DNA of 64,000 nt. Origin: Scolanthus callimorphus (Eukaryota; Cnidaria; Anthozoa; Actiniaria; Edwardsiidae). A program made the position numbers and the translations under genes. Location: positions 25,079,951-25,143,950 of the forward strand of contig CM066917.1 of the NCBI GenBank assembly GCA_033964015.1, in the 5' to 3' direction. Positions 35,042 through 46,080 of the stretch are shown piece after piece. The notes beneath the pieces are model-generated. The model had not been told where the DNA came from and searched no databases. It saw only the letters and a list, made by a program, of their open reading frames with translations. The stretch's first letter is position 1, and every line of letters begins with the position of its first letter.

Positions 35042-35300
35042 ATGGGCAATTCCAGAAAATAAAGGTACCCCCCCCCACAAAGGGCAGCATTTGGCAATTC
35101 CGATGGGATGGGGGGGGGGGGGGGGGTTAAGAGCTCGGAATTCTGATTGCAAGGGGGGGTTTTCGAAGCTGGATTTCTTTAAACTGCCCAGAATTCTATA
35201 TGCATGGGGGGGTAAACCATTTTGGAAATTCTGATGCATGGGGGGTCAAAAACTAGTGCCGCCCGTGGGGAGGGTACCTTTATTTTCTGGAATTGCCCAA
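35042..35300. mobile_element. G-run inverted-repeat element with perfect ends
   Basis: The ends CAATTCCAGAAAATAAAGG and their exact inverse bound a G-run (about 35110-35127) and three loose copies of a unit around GAATTCTGATGCATGGGGGG. It lies downstream of the TMEM208 stop. Short CAATGGG-like sequence occurs on both sides, but no clean 8-bp duplication. Confidence 0.55.
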
Positions 35301-35525
35301 TGGGGGTCCAGAGGGAGTTAGCAGCCCTTTTTGTTGCAAATTTTTCCATGCATTTAGAAATTTTGTCACATTTACTGTGATTCAGGGAATTGAGAGAACT
35401 GTATTTAAGTGCTTCAAAAGAAGGGGGGCCGGGCACCCTGAGTCCCCCCTGGAATTGTCCCTGTGATTGCAAAGCAATTGCAAATTACTCACGACAGTCA
35501 TCTGAAATCTGCTAGTCTTATAAAT

Positions 35526-38500
35526 TCACTGCATCATTCCTGCTCGTTTCATTTTTCTTTCCATTTTCTTTTGTTTCTTTGGATCCATGTCATCCTCAGG
35601 TGGTTGTGCAAAGAACCAAGGTCCAAGAATGTTGGTCCATAGCATGTAAAAAGCTCTAAAAGGAGCCTGAACAGAGAAAATGGAAATATTTAATATATCT
35701 TGGGAAGTTTATTTATGTCACTAACATCCCTGCAGATATGGTAATAAAACAAGAGTTTTAAAGGGGCACTCGCACACTTAATTTTTGGACAACCTGTCAA
35801 AAAATAAGTATAATTCTAATCACCAAAAATAAATTTAAGTTTACCCAGAATAACCAAAATAACAGTCTATAGTATTTTTTTATCTATTATCAAGAGGATG
35901 GAATTGGATTGCGATTTCAATTATTTGCTTGTTAGGCAAGCATGCGAGTGCCCCTTTAATACTGGCTGTTTACATGTTTCCCATTTACTTACCTAAAAGA
36001 AAAGCTGTCTCCAATGTTTTTCAAGGTAGTGACTTACAGAAAAGGTGTTCAACTGTCAGCATTTTTCTGATCATGTCACACTCACTGATATTCAGGCAGA
36101 TATACTCACCAGCAACCAGAAGAACCAAAAGTAGTCTGTAAAGATGCCTAGTCCTTGTACAATAACTGTCAGTAATATAAGGTCCTTCACATGCCTTACG
36201 AAAAAAGAGGAAACATGAATATGTTATCCTTGTACTGAGTGTTATTCAGCATCAGGGACGTCAACTCCCGGTTTTGCTGGGAGATTTTTCAGTTTGTGTC
36301 CCGGGAAAAAATCAAGACGACTGGCATACATTTTTTTTGTATTTTCTCCTGGGAGAATTTCAGGAAATTTTGTCATTTCAAGGAGCCCTAGAGTATGTAT
36401 GAGTGTGCAGCAAATTCAGCCATTGTTATTCAAAATGGTGCTTTCCAGTGATTACACCAGCACAAAAGCTACCACAAGGACTGATTCCCATGATGAATGG
36501 TCCTGAAGCCAAGCCTCTTGTGCATGCTTAGGCTGATGCATCACCATTTTGAATATTCACACATGAAGTTGAATCAACTTGGCAGTTTTTCAGAACACTT
36601 GCTATTGTTTAATATTTTTTCTTACTCTGCAGTTCCTGACTCAGCATTAAGATCCATCCCTCCATCCAGCATGTATTTCATGAATTTATAGCAACCAAAA
36701 TAGAGCAGGGAGACTAGCACAAATAGAGTCTATAAATGAGAGAAAACAATAAAAATTATTGCAATATCATATATTCATCCAGATAGGTAGACAGATAGAT
36801 AGAGCTCCAGCCGCTTTCAATCCTCAGGGTAATAATCTTGAGGCAAGTAGAAAGCTCAAAGCTGCTGGGGACCATGATTTCCAGTAACCTGACTTGGAAT
36901 GACCATCAAGCTTTTTTTTGCAACTGAAAAGAGCATGTGTGCCTAATTTGCTATGCTAACTTATATTTTAACAATATTAGTTTACGAGTTTAAGTTTTCT
37001 GAGCCATTAGATAGTCAACAAGTTGACAAACAAGAAATTGTAGTCTAATATTATTTACAGTGTTGTACGCAGCTTATAGGCCTGCAGGCAAGGGCCTGAA
37101 AAGATTGAGGAAATTCCTACATCAGCCTGCGGCTCATGATTTTATGTTCTCCTGTCTCTCCCACATCACATATGCTTTAATTTGCTGATAAGATGCAGAC
37201 TGCAGTATAACAACCTAAGGTTACTTACCCATGTTAGCCATGTAACAGAGAAGCTAAAAAATGTAAACCTGAAGACTAGGTAAGTAACCTAAAAAGCAAA
37301 AAATAAGAACATAAATTTCATTGGGTAGAAAGGAGGTGGATTTACAAGCCACAATTGGTTTTAAATCACGTTTCATTACATGGCTAAAGCATAATAGCCC
37401 GGGGGGGAACATATTTTGGGGGCGGGGGTGCTCGTCGGGAACTTTTGATTTTACCCCTAAAAGGTACCAAACATGGCGTCGCTTAGTTGACCTAAAAGGT
37501 ACCAACAAGACATATTTTCCCTCATAATTTTCTCCTCGTATTTTTTACGAGAGAAAATACATCTGAAATTCAGGTTACCAACAAGTGTGATTTGCTAGAA
37601 CGGACCTCTAACAGGTACCTATCTGCTAAAAATTACAAGTTTTCGAATTTTACCCCCTGAAAGGTACCAGAGGCCTGATTTTATACCCTAAAAGGTACGA
37701 CAAGCACCCCTGCCCCAAAAATATGGGAGTCCCCCCCCCCAGGCATAATAGATGGCTCATTTGAACTCATCACTGTACATGGGCAGCAGAACAGATTTTG
37801 AAGTAATTTTAGAGGCTTTGGTTTCATCCCATGTTCATTAGATCCTTTCCATCCACTTGACTGGATTTGATAGAATGGAAATGTTGCATTTGTTTGTTTG
37901 AGAAGGTTGTGAATAACAATGGGGATCAAGGGGAAAGCTCTGTACTTATCCCTAAAATATGCATGTAGTAGCAGGGATGTCAACCCTTAGGAGTTCTGAA
38001 ATTGGGAGAAACTGTGAGATTTCAGAGGTTATGAGGAATAAAACTGGGAGCAATACAGCACCTAAATCCCAGGGGGTACTCGGATATAAAAATGACCAGG
38101 GGGGGGGGGGGGGGGGGGGGGGGTCCGACGTATTTTTTGGGGTATGAAATTTGTAAGTAAAAGTATTTTTTTGGGTTAAAAATTTCACCAGGTATTTTCT
38201 TGGGGGTTGAAAAATCTGTGGGTATTTTTTTGGGTTGAAACGTTAAGTTGATCATCAAGATACTGCACTTACTTAAGCTGAAGCTATTTCCAGGAAGCAA
38301 AATGGGACCGGCCATCATGTGTATGCTGGTATCTTTTTAGGCTAAAAACATTGGGTATTTTTTGGGTATGAAATTTTGGGAGCAGGTATTTTTTTGGGTA
38401 TAAAATTTATGGCTCAGGTATTTTTTTGGGTATGAAATTTGGAGCTCCGCCAGACCCCCCCCCCCCCCCCCCATCATTTTTATATCCAAGTACCCCCTGG

Positions 38501-39217
38501 GACCTAAATTTATGGCAATTCAGGAAAATTTTGCCAGGAAACAGGAGTGAAAAATCTTGAGACTCCCGGAAAAACCAGGAGAGTTGACACCCAGTAGTTG
38601 ACAGTTGTGCTTTGACAGTTGTGTTATTTTTATCATTAAATGTACAAATGTAACAACTTACATCTATACTAATCATCAGTTTGGAATAGAAATCAATAGT
38701 ACTGTTGTTTTCTTCTGTGATCTGTTTCTGGCCTTTTGTTGCCTGTTTACCTTTTGGCTAGAAAGAACATAGAAACGGTTTCATACAAACAACATGCGGT
38801 ATGTTTTCACACAAAAGCTCGCTGTCAGTGCAAGAATAGCTGAATTAGAAGTTAAGTAATGTCATGTTTAGTTTTCGACGCTAAGAATACTAGTGTGGAA
38901 ATTTGTACTCTACTACTCTTGGAGCACATGTCAAGCTGATAGAAGGGTAATAAAATGACCACAGAACGACTGCTCATTTATTTTCTGTAACTGATGCAAA
39001 GATCGGGAAAGATCACTCGACAAAAACGCGTCATCACTATACTATATATATACTGTGTAATCTCTACAGTTGTTCGTGTTTATGCGGACAATTTGACGCC
39101 ACCTTTAGAATTTGTTAATTGTGTGGGATATTGCAATAAATAGCTCGAAAATAAGACTGTAAACTGGCCTTAAGACTATTTCTAGAAGAGAAACAAACAA
39201 CAACTTACCGGCGCCAT
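35526..39217 (-). CDS. TMEM208: TMEM208, ER membrane protein, complete
   Basis: Six exons: 39209-39217, 38662-38757, 37229-37288, 36626-36729, 36110-36194 and 35526-35666. They give 164 residues (human about 173) with all phases matching. TMEM208/SND2-type proteins sit in the ER membrane and are linked to SRP-independent targeting. Diagnostic segments are MAP-PKGKQ near the start, KQITEENN, GGMDLN, EHVKDLILLTVIVQ, FWFFWLL, and AFYMLWTNILGPWFFAQ followed by a lysine-rich C-terminus. There are two helical hairpins, in exons 3-4 and 5-6. The first coding exon holds only Met-Ala-Pro. Intron 2 contains two G-run elements (37397-37742 and 38068-38501). The Penelope dimer lies 310 bp upstream of the start codon, so it may sit in or near the promoter. 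Confidence 0.95.
35758..35959. mobile_element. TTAA MITE family, copy 3
   Basis: TTAA occurs on both sides, with inverted ends AGGGGCACTCGCACACTT and AGGGGCACTCGCATGCTT. It is shorter than copies 1 and 2 because about 40 bp of the centre are missing. It lies in the last TMEM208 intron. Confidence 0.65.
37397..37742. mobile_element. G-run inverted-repeat element B (hAT-like, 8-bp TSD)
   Basis: Flanked by GCATAATA at 37389-37396 and 37743-37750. The ends share the GGGGTGCTCGTCG inverted segment with element A, and the interior repeats AAAAGGTACC. It lies in TMEM208 intron 2. Confidence 0.75.
38068..38501. mobile_element. G-run inverted-repeat element C (hAT-like, 8-bp TSD)
   Basis: Flanked by ACCTAAAT at 38060-38067 and 38502-38509. 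The terminal inverted repeats begin CCCAGGGGGTACT and differ at about one position over 28 bp. A run of about 25 G (38099-38123) and a run of about 19 C sit just inside the two ends. The interior repeats GGTATTTTTTTGGGTATGAA. It lies in TMEM208 intron 2. Confidence 0.8.
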
Positions 39218-39513
39218 CTTGGAATCTTGCTCGTACCAGTCTCTTGTGTCAGAAGAAGGACCCCAGTGGATGCCGGGAAAAACTAGAGGTTTGCGGTTCA
39301 TGCACCAGCGAACTAAAAGTTGCCAGCTGACGACAGAGCGGAATTACCAAAAATGAAATATCTAACTTCGCCATATTTCAAAATATAAGCTCACGATTCC
39401 GTATACAAAGAGTTTCAGTGACCAAAAGCTTAATTCCAAATTTTAAAGAAATTTGAAGAATATGACTTTTAGATATGATCGAGCAAAGTTTGCATAATTC
39501 CTGATCAAAGTAC

Positions 39514-39526
39514 TAATTCTCCTGTA
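39514..39526. repeat. Left target-site duplication of the Penelope dimer
   Basis: TAATTCTCCTGTA directly abuts the left end of the dimer and is repeated exactly at the right end. Confidence 0.8.
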
Positions 39527-39811
39527 CATGAACAACAACAACCAAAGGTTGAGATTTATGTTAAACGCCGTGGGAAAATTGGTGTTCTGCTGACGTTTCG
39601 AGCGTTAGCCCTTCGTCGGAGCAAAGAGAGAAAACTGAGGGAGTGGGGGCGTATATAAAGTAAATGTAGAGCCGTTGCTAGGCAACAGATAAACATTCGG
39701 AATGACTAAAGGTGATAATTGGTTAAGAATAACAAAGGATGTCATGGGCCATTGAAATCGCAAACTAGTGATGAAAGTAAAGAAAGAGGAAATATGATGA
39801 GATGTAGAAAA

Positions 39812-41703
39812 CTAGATAAAAGAGAAAAATTCATTGATGCCGTGGGGTGATCGGCAACCGAGTGAAAGAATAAGTCTATTCTCTTTCTGGAAGCGAGAAT
39901 GATTAGACCCGTTGTGAAGAGAAACACCGCAAACAGTCATATGATCTCTAGTGTGACCGGGAAGATTGAAGTGTCGGGCCACTGGTTTGTTACGGTCATT
40001 TTTCTTCACATCATTGCGATGCTGGCAAAAGCGCGTGGAAAGCATTTGGCCGGTTTGTCCTATATAGATCATGCGGCAAAGGGAGCAAGTAATACAATAT
40101 ATGACGTTGGCGGTGGTGCAATCAAAGTGATCCGTGATGTTAAAAGACTCGCCGCTAGGGCCGTTGATCGGGTGGTGGAAACGACATGATCACACGTTGT
40201 GCATTTTTTTTCTTGTACATTTGAAAGTGCCGGGCTGTAGACCGCCAGGCGTGAGAACGCCTCTAACAAGAGAATTGCGCAAGTTTCGGTCCCGCTTAAA
40301 AGAGAACAAAGGCGGCTTGGGGAAAATTGCGGCTGTTTCCGGGTCCCTTTGTAGGATCTTAAAGTTCCTGGATACAAAATGCTTGATTGCTAGGTTAGTA
40401 GGATGAAAAGTAAGGGGGAAGGGAATCCTATCCTCTAGAGTGGGTTCTGATGGCTGCAAGGCTGTGGTTCGGTCGATCGAACGGGCGCGGCTAAGGGCGT
40501 TAGCGATGACATTGTCAGGGTAACCACGATTTCTGAAAAAATCGCTCATTTCGTCCGATTTAGCCATAAAATCAGCCTCTTCGCTGCACAAGCGACGGAG
40601 TCGGAGAAACTGGGAGAACGGGATAGCTGTCTTGACATGCGCGGGGTGCGATGAAGAGAACAACAGGTAACCATGAGAATCAGTAGGTTTGTAGTGAACC
40701 GAAGTAGCTAAGCGATCTCCGTTAATAGTAAGATTGATATCTAAGAATGTGAGAGAGGTCTCCGAAATTTCCCATGTGAATTCGAGCGCTGGGTGAAAGT
40801 TATTGACAAAAGAAATGAAGCGCTCGAGGTCAGGCTTAGGGCACGATGTAGCGCCAATGCAATCGTCAATGTAGCGTCCGTAGAAATGAGGCGTGGGGCC
40901 ATCGTACTGCTGAAAAATTAGGTCCTCGATGTAGCCAACGAAGAGGTTGGCGTAACTGGGTCCCATTTTAGTGCCCATGGCTACTCCATTGACTTGCTGA
41001 TAAAAATCGCCTGAAAAAGAAAAGCAGTTAAGAGTGAGGACTAACTCAGCTAGTCTGAGTAGAGTGGCAGTGCTAGGTTCTAAGACACTCCTGCGGTCAA
41101 AGAAGTGTTTAAGGGCCTTTAGACCCTCGTCATTGGGAATGACTGTATACAAAGACTTAACATCCATAGTGAAGATAAACCTATGCGCACTATCGGCAGG
41201 AAAAGAAAAGTTATTGAAAATGTGGAGAGCATGGTTGGTGTCCTTAATATAAGAGGGAAGTGCTTTGACAAACGGGGCCATCTGTTTGTCTAAGTAGCTC
41301 GAAATGAGCTCTGTAGGACAATTACATGCAGAAACAATAGGGCGCCCCGGATTGTTGGCCTTGTGGATCTTGGGCAGAAAGTAGATATTAGACGTTCTAG
41401 GTGTAGTAACGATAAGATTGGTAGCAGTCTTAGGCAGCTCATGATCTGAGATGAGTTCCTTAATAGTTTGAGAAATAGTATTCTGGTTGGTGGTCGTGAG
41501 GTCTTTCTTAAGTTAGAATAGAAAGTAGTGTCGGAGAGTTGGCGAGCGGCTTCCTGTTTGTACAGGTCGGTGCGCCAAACGACCACCGCGCCGCCTTTGT
41601 CGGCAGGCTTAATGACAACGTCTTTGCGCGTGCGGAGAGATCTAAGAGCTGACATCTCTTCTCTAGAAAGGTTGCTGAAATTAAGTTTGCGGTTGAAATG
41701 CAC
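39812..41703 (-). pseudogene. Penelope RT and GIY-YIG ORF, left copy (frameshifted)
   Basis: The RT has motif A (MDVKSLYTVIPNDEG), motif B (GVAMGTKMGPSYANLF) and the catalytic YIDD (GRYIDDCIGA), plus the PKIHK and GRPIVSACNCPTE blocks. A GIY-YIG endonuclease domain follows (MIYIGQTGQMLSTRF, stop near 39812). Compared with the right copy there is a 1-nt loss near 41512, one extra A in a homopolymer near 40205, and a 1-nt loss near 40170. The ORF is therefore broken into three parts (41290-41703, 40190-41281 and 39812-40072). Confidence 0.85.
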
Positions 41704-41762
41704 GCGCTGTAGGTCCTGACGACATTTTTTAACAAAAGATCAACGGCAGAAAATTGACCGTC

Positions 41763-44007
41763 GTTTTATCTGCTTGCCGGTCCGCCTGTTGTCCCCGAGC
41801 TTTCCACTCAACGGAATGCGGTTGTCACTATACCAGACGACCTGCCGCTCACTGACGCCGAGAGATCCGTTCTCGGGAAGGGCCTTAATTTCGTGCCTAT
41901 ATCCAACAAGGCAGATGAATTTACAGCTAGGCAAGATACAGAGCGCTTTCTCCGTCGCGTTAAACTCAGAGCTCATTTTCACGATAGGGACTCAGAACCG
42001 GTTGAGAAAGACGACTTTGAAGCGCTTAAACCCAGCTCTTCTCACTGGACTCCTAACGACGGTCAATTTTCTGCCGTTGATCTTTTTGTTAAAAAATGTC
42101 GTCAGGACCTACAGCGCGTGCATTTCAACCGCAAACTTAATTTCAGCAACCTTTCTAGAGAAGAGATGTCAGCTCTTAGATCTCTCCGCACGCGCAAAGA
42201 CGTTGTCATTAAGCCTGCCGACAAAGGCGGCGCGGTGGTCGTTTGGCGCACCGACCTGTACAAACAGGAAGCCGCTCGCCAACTCTCCGACACTACTTTC
42301 TATTCTAAACTTAAGAAAGACCTCACGACCACCAACCAGAATACTATTTCTCAAACTATTAAGGAACTCATCTCAGATCATGAGCTGCCTAAGACTGCTA
42401 CCAATCTTATCGTTACTACACCTAGAACGTCTAATATCTACTTTCTGCCCAAGATCCACAAGGCCAACAATCCGGGGCGCCCTATTGTTTCTGCATGTAA
42501 TTGTCCTACAGAGCTCATTTCGAGCTACTTAGACAAACAGATGGCCCCGTTTGTCAAAGCACTTCCCTCTTATATTAAGGACACCAACCATGCTCTCCAC
42601 ATTTTCAATAACTTTTCTTTTCCTGCCGATAGTGCGCATAGGTTTATCTTCACTATGGATGTTAAGTCTTTGTATACAGTCATTCCCAATGACGAGGGTC
42701 TAAAGGCCCTTAAACACTTCTTTGACCGCAGGAGTGTCTTAGAACCTAGCACTGCCACTCTACTCAGACTAGCTGAGTTAGTCCTCACTCTTAACTGCTT
42801 TTCTTTTTCAGGCGATTTTTATCAGCAAGTCAATGGAGTAGCCATGGGCACTAAAATGGGACCCAGTTACGCCAACCTCTTCGTTGGCTACATCGAGGAC
42901 CTAATTTTCAGCAGTACGATGGCCCACGCCTCATTTCTACGGACGCTACATTGACGATTGCATTGGCGCTACATCGTGCCCTAAGCCTGACCTCGAGCGC
43001 TTCATTTCTTTTGTCAATAACTTTCACCCAGCGCTCGAATTCACATGGGAAATTTCGGAGACCTCTCTCACATTCTTAGATATCAATCTTACTATTAACG
43101 GAGATCGCTTAGCTACTTCGGTTCACTACAAACCTACTGATTCTCATGGTTACCTGTTGTTCTCTTCATCGCACCCCGCGCATGTCAAGACAGCTATCCC
43201 GTTCTCCCAGTTTCTCCGACTCCGTCGCTTGTGCAGCGAAGAGGCTGATTTTATGGCTAAATCGGACGAAATGAGCGATTTTTTCAGAAATCGTGGTTAC
43301 CCTGACAATGTCATCGCTAACGCCCTTAGCCGCGCCCGTTCGATCGACCGAACCACAGCCTTGCAGCCATCAGAACCCACTCTAGAGGATAGGATTCCCT
43401 TCCCCCTTACTTTTCATCCTACTAACCTAGCAATCAAGCATTTTGTATCCAGGAACTTTAAGATCCTACAAAGGGACCCGGAAACAGCCGCAATTTTCCC
43501 CAAGCCGCCTTTGTTCTCTTTTAAGCGGGACCGAAACTTGCGCAATTCTCTTGTTAGAGGCGTTCTCACGCCTGGCGGTCTACAGCCCGGCACTTTCAAA
43601 TGTACAAGAAAAAATGCACAACGTGTGATCATGTCGTTTCCACCACCCGGATCAACGGCCCTAGCGGCGAGTCTTTTAACATCACGGATCACTTTGATTG
43701 CACCACCGCCAACGTCATATATTGTATTACTTGCTCCCTTTGCCGCATGATCTATATAGGACAAACCGGCCAAATGCTTTCCACGCGCTTTTGCCAGCAT
43801 CGCAATGATGTGAAGAAAAATGACCGTAACAAACCAGTGGCCCGACACTTCAATCTTCCCGGTCACACTAGAGATCATATGACTGTTTGCGGTGTTTCTC
43901 TTCACAACGGGTCTAATCATTCTCGCTTCCAGAAAGAGAATAGACTTATTCTTTCACTCGGTTGCCGATCACCCCACGGCATCAATGAATTTTTCTCTTT
44001 TATCTAG
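41763..44007 (+). pseudogene. Penelope RT and GIY-YIG ORF, right copy (frameshifted)
   Basis: This copy runs further 5' and shows the N-terminal block (LNFVPISNKADEFTARQDTE). The RT frame is intact to about 42905, where a one-T loss just before the YIDD motif shifts the frame. The C-terminal thumb (43157-43610) and the GIY-YIG segment (43600-44007) are in separate frames, because an A-run near 43608 is one base shorter than the frame requires. The GIY-YIG part ends GINEFFSFI then stop. Confidence 0.85.
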
Positions 44008-44346
44008 TTTTCTACATCTCATCATATTTCCTCTTTCTTTACTTTCATCACTAGTTTGCGATTTCAATGGCCCATGACATCCTTTGTTATTCTTAACCAA
44101 TTATCACCTTTAGTCATTCCGAATGTTTATCTGTTGCCTAGCAACGGCTCTACATTTACTTATATACGCCCCCACTCCCTCAGTTTTCTCTCTTTGCTCC
44201 GACGAAGGGCTAACGCTCGAAACGTCAGCAGAACACCAATTTTCCCACGGCGTTTAACATAAATCTCAACCTTTGTTGTTGTGTGTTCATGTTCACGTCT
44301 CCGCCGACGCAGACCACCTAGTTTTCTCGTAAAGCTAGTCATACCA

Positions 44347-44359
44347 TAATTCTCCTGTA
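44347..44359. repeat. Right target-site duplication of the Penelope dimer
   Basis: TAATTCTCCTGTA directly follows the right end and is identical to 39514-39526. Confidence 0.8.
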
Positions 44360-44804
44360 AAATGGCACAGAAACCAAAATTTACAGCCTAATATCTCAAA
44401 GACGGATCCATTAGAAAAAAGTCATTTTTGATATTTTGTTGTCCATCAAATGAGGAGTCTGTATGCAAAAAAAACAAGCTTATCTGAGTTAACCCGACCT
44501 TACTATTTGAAATTTAGTGATTTTAGCAGGGTTTTTCCGCTCTGTCACAGCTGACACTGATAAAGGGACCATCGAGCAGCCTTTTAAAAGCTTAAAAGCT
44601 GTCTTTTTTGGCGAAGTTTTTGTAGGTACAATAGAAACGACGGGAATGGAAACATCCATATTCGCGTTAGTCAGCACCAGTGCGACCACAATCATTTGCT
44701 GGGAAATTCTGTGGCAAACTTTAAAACTTTGCTAAGTGCGACTCCTGCCTTAGCTGTGTTTGTATTTGGCTTCGATTACAATTTTTTCTCACTATACTAC
44801 ACTT

Positions 44805-45146
44805 CCACACACTCAAGGTCAATGAAAGCCGGTTTATGGAACTTTACACCACTTGAATACCTTTAGTTTACTGTGGTTTTCATGTAATTCTGCAAACTCT
44901 AAAGCAAACACGAAAGCTACCGGGTTTGCTTAGATGTTTGATCCAGGGAACAGTTACATAATAATAATAATAATGATGTTTTAGGAGCATTTCACGAAGT
45001 CTCAATGCTCTTACAATTAAAAGTATAATATACAGTCAATTAACAATCAATTTTGAATATATCGATTTACAAATATTCTAAAAACTTCCACACACTCAAG
45101 GTCAATGAAAGCCGGTTTATGGAACTTTACACCACTTGAATACCTG
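44805..45146. repeat. 59-bp perfect direct repeat flanking about 225 bp
   Basis: ACTTCCACACACTCAAGGTC through CCACTTGAATACCT occurs at about 44806-44865 and again at about 45086-45145. The sequence between is AT-rich with an (ATA)n stretch. No gene seen in 44360-46080. Confidence 0.7.
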
Positions 45147-46080
45147 TAAATACATACATGTAAATACAGTTCGCACAATTTTTAAAACCTACAAGTCCGT
45201 TCCGCAAGTCCTAGCCTGAGTATCAGGCGGAATTTTATTTTTCTGTGAGAAAATGAGAGAGGCCAAAATAGAATGAAATACTCACAAGTCCAAAACCCAC
45301 GCACTTCCCGCTCTCTGGAGACTGGTTACTAGCGCAATTTCTTCTGTGGAGGGGTAGAGTGAAATTTGAAGTTTCGATCGCAGGTGCTGGGAAGAAACAT
45401 CGGAAAGAAAAATAAACGAAATTATATCAACTTTTCAACTACATTGAAAGATAACCATGGCTTCTACCTAGTAACGAAAGGTACGTTTATCAGCTAATGT
45501 ACTTGTGACGTGGTAGGATCCCCGAGAAACTACAAGAATTGGAAAACGTTTGCGTGTTTTGTCCGCCATCTTTGTTGGTGCGTTCGTCTACTAGAAATGC
45601 TCGCCACTTGAAGTATCACGCTTTCTCTACTGGTTGAAGTCGAAAGTGGATAATACTCGATATTTTCTCCCTTGCAAAAATAATATTTCGTGTTGGTGTT
45701 TTGTTTGAAAACTGGGGACGACGTCAAAGTGATAAAAGCGTTGAATGAAAACGTCTGTGACTGTGTTTTGGAAGGTTTTGAGTCAGTAAGCTCTGAAAGG
45801 ATTTCCCTTATCTTTTAGGTTATATTTAGATACGTATTCCTGTGTATTTCTTAATAAAAAGGGCACATTATTGAATCTTGAGCACTTTTTCTTTAATCCT
45901 CAGGCTCAAAGATGTACCCATGGCGAAGAATGAATCAATAAACATGATCGATCGCCTTCTGTCACGGATAAAGTCGATTTCTCTTTAGCTTTTCGATTTC
46001 CGTCTTGAGAGACACGTCCGGTAAACGACATTAAGTTATTGTGTTTACATACATTTACATCGTGTGAAATACGGAGAGAC

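Larger units (their letters stand above)
39527..44346. mobile_element. Head-to-head inverted dimer of a Penelope-like retroelement
   Basis: Two copies lie in opposite orientation with their 5' ends meeting near 41763-41766. The left copy reads minus from 41766 to 39527; the right copy reads plus from 41763 to 44346. The left arm is a near-perfect reverse complement of 42059-44290. The whole block is flanked by the 13-bp direct repeat TAATTCTCCTGTA (39514-39526 and 44347-44359), so it behaves as one insertion. The right copy has about 300 bp more 5' sequence and about 55 bp more 3' sequence than the left. Both copies carry frameshifts. Confidence 0.85.
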
